Positions 63,364 to 64,000 of a stretch of DNA of 64,000 nt are shown piece after piece. Numbering within the stretch: position 1 is the stretch's first letter; each line of letters begins with the position of its first letter. The DNA is from Macellibacteroides fermentans (lineage in GTDB: Bacteria > Bacteroidota > Bacteroidia > Bacteroidales > Tannerellaceae): NCBI RefSeq assembly GCF_013409575.1, contig NZ_JACCCY010000003.1, positions 328,501 through 392,500 of the forward strand, in the 5' to 3' direction. Under the pieces are notes generated by a model, which had not been told where the DNA came from, ran no database searches, and was given only the letters and a program-made list of their open reading frames with translations. The position numbers and the translations under genes were made by a program.

Positions 63364-63984
63364 TCAGAACCAGTTTTCTTCTTCGCTGTCCAATTCCTGT
63401 ACCTCTGTCGAATCTGAAAGAGAATCCAATGGATTCGCCTCGCCGCTGCTAACCTTTAAAACAAGAGCTGCCTTCAACGAAACTTTTTCTCCGCTGTTCA
63501 ACATACGGCCCCGGTGCTCTACACCGATAACCAGGTCTTTATAATCTCCCGGAACATATTCTATCTCTACAGATGTAAAACCAGTTGCCTGCAACAATGC
63601 CTGTGCCTGACGGAAAGAGAGATCCTTTACATTAGGGATGGGAGCCGTTTGAGTACTGGAAGCATTGATGGTAAGAAACACGATACGGCCATCCTTAACC
63701 TTCGAACCGGCTTCGGGAACCATCTCTACGATTGCCCCGGAAGGGACTTCACTGGAGAATACAGAATCAATCACATTGTAACGCAGGTTGCTTCTTTCAA
63801 AGAAAGCTGCAGCCTCTTCAATTTTGAGCCCCTTTACATCAGGAACGACAACCGCCTCGTTGTGTCTGGTATAACTGCTTAACCAGGCCATTACAACTCC
63901 TAAAAGAACCAGTGTAATCAAACCGGCCAACAGCAGGTTTGCTACGAACGGATTCTTCAAAATTTTAATAATATTCTGTTTCAT
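63364..63984 (-). CDS. PASTA-domain membrane protein
   Basis: The 206-residue protein has one transmembrane segment (about 14-36) and two PASTA domains (about 44-110 and 112-180; VVVPDVKGLKIEEAAAFF and PIPNVKDLSFRQAQALL), with a short acidic tail. PASTA domains bind cell-wall fragments; here there is no kinase or transpeptidase domain attached. It heads the rluD-ddl-acyltransferase operon, tying it loosely to wall synthesis. Its promoter would lie beyond the right edge. Confidence 0.88.
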   Translation of the reverse strand: MKQNIIKILKNPFVANLLLAGLITLVLLGVVMAWLSSYTRHNEAVVVPDVKGLKIEEAAAFFERSNLRYNVIDSVFSSEVPSGAIVEMVPEAGSKVKDGRIVFLTINASSTQTAPIPNVKDLSFRQAQALLQATGFTSVEIEYVPGDYKDLVIGVEHRGRMLNSGEKVSLKAALVLKVSSGEANPLDSLSDSTEVQELDSEEENWF

Positions 63985-64000
63985 TTTTTATCTTGCTTAG

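Overview
The window looks like a chromosomal segment of a Bacteroidota bacterium, order Bacteroidales, most likely the Parabacteroides/Macellibacteroides group (family Tannerellaceae). This is inferred from gene content: DUF3822 beside rsmD, DUF4924, a BtuB-BtuG-BtuF cobalamin locus, a TamB-TamL pair with a lipoprotein Omp85, OprO/P-type porins, and a 600-residue six-domain ribosomal protein S1. Promoters of the Bacteroidetes TTG-N19/20-TAnnTTTG type support it. No rRNA, tRNA or CRISPR array was found. Genus-level placement is a guess.

Layout. Positions 1-1922 hold two tandem tyrosine recombinases on the minus strand, the first cut by the window edge; they probably mark the end of an integrative or inverting element. 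Next to them is a GH123-like glycoside hydrolase gene with no ATG start. From 4 to 15.6 kb are envelope and housekeeping genes: a Spy-like protein divergent from a large outer-membrane barrel protein, cardiolipin synthase, rsmD with DUF3822, a RecD-like helicase, rsmI, a coiled-coil lipoprotein and a HAD phosphatase. At 15.6-17.7 kb a family of near-palindromic 22-bp repeats is interrupted by a complete ISAs1-family insertion sequence (14-bp inverted repeats, 10-bp target duplication). Then come rpsA, an ECF sigma factor with a small membrane partner and a divergent DUF6249 gene, and a minus-strand operon (Mpl-like Mur ligase fragment, DUF4924, rfbD, prfC). From 25 to 36.5 kb are an MBL hydrolase, a CBM9-like protein, a LysE exporter, purL, a phosphate porin-pstS pair behind Pho-box-like repeats, a nitronate monooxygenase-like enzyme and a hemerythrin/LuxR regulatory pair. 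From 36.5 to 45.3 kb are a putative small RNA, a hybrid histidine kinase with a Cys-rich PAS domain, an SDR, trpS and carB; carB lies behind a leader ORF and a strong terminator. The same 22-bp repeat family recurs after carB. From 45.3 to 50 kb is the vitamin B12 uptake operon behind a cobalamin riboswitch. The right end holds a plug-only TonB-receptor-like protein, tamB-tamL, arginase/ornithine aminotransferase, and the PASTA-rluD-ddl-acyltransferase operon.

Most of the window is ordinary core genome. The parts that deserve attention are noncoding: the two-locus palindromic repeat family and the IS that landed in it, mirrored ECF promoters (GTAACC-N15-CGTC on both strands), 11-bp-phased TGTAA repeats in front of the phosphate genes, and two promoter-to-terminator transcription units (36.7 kb and upstream of carB) that could be small RNAs or attenuators.
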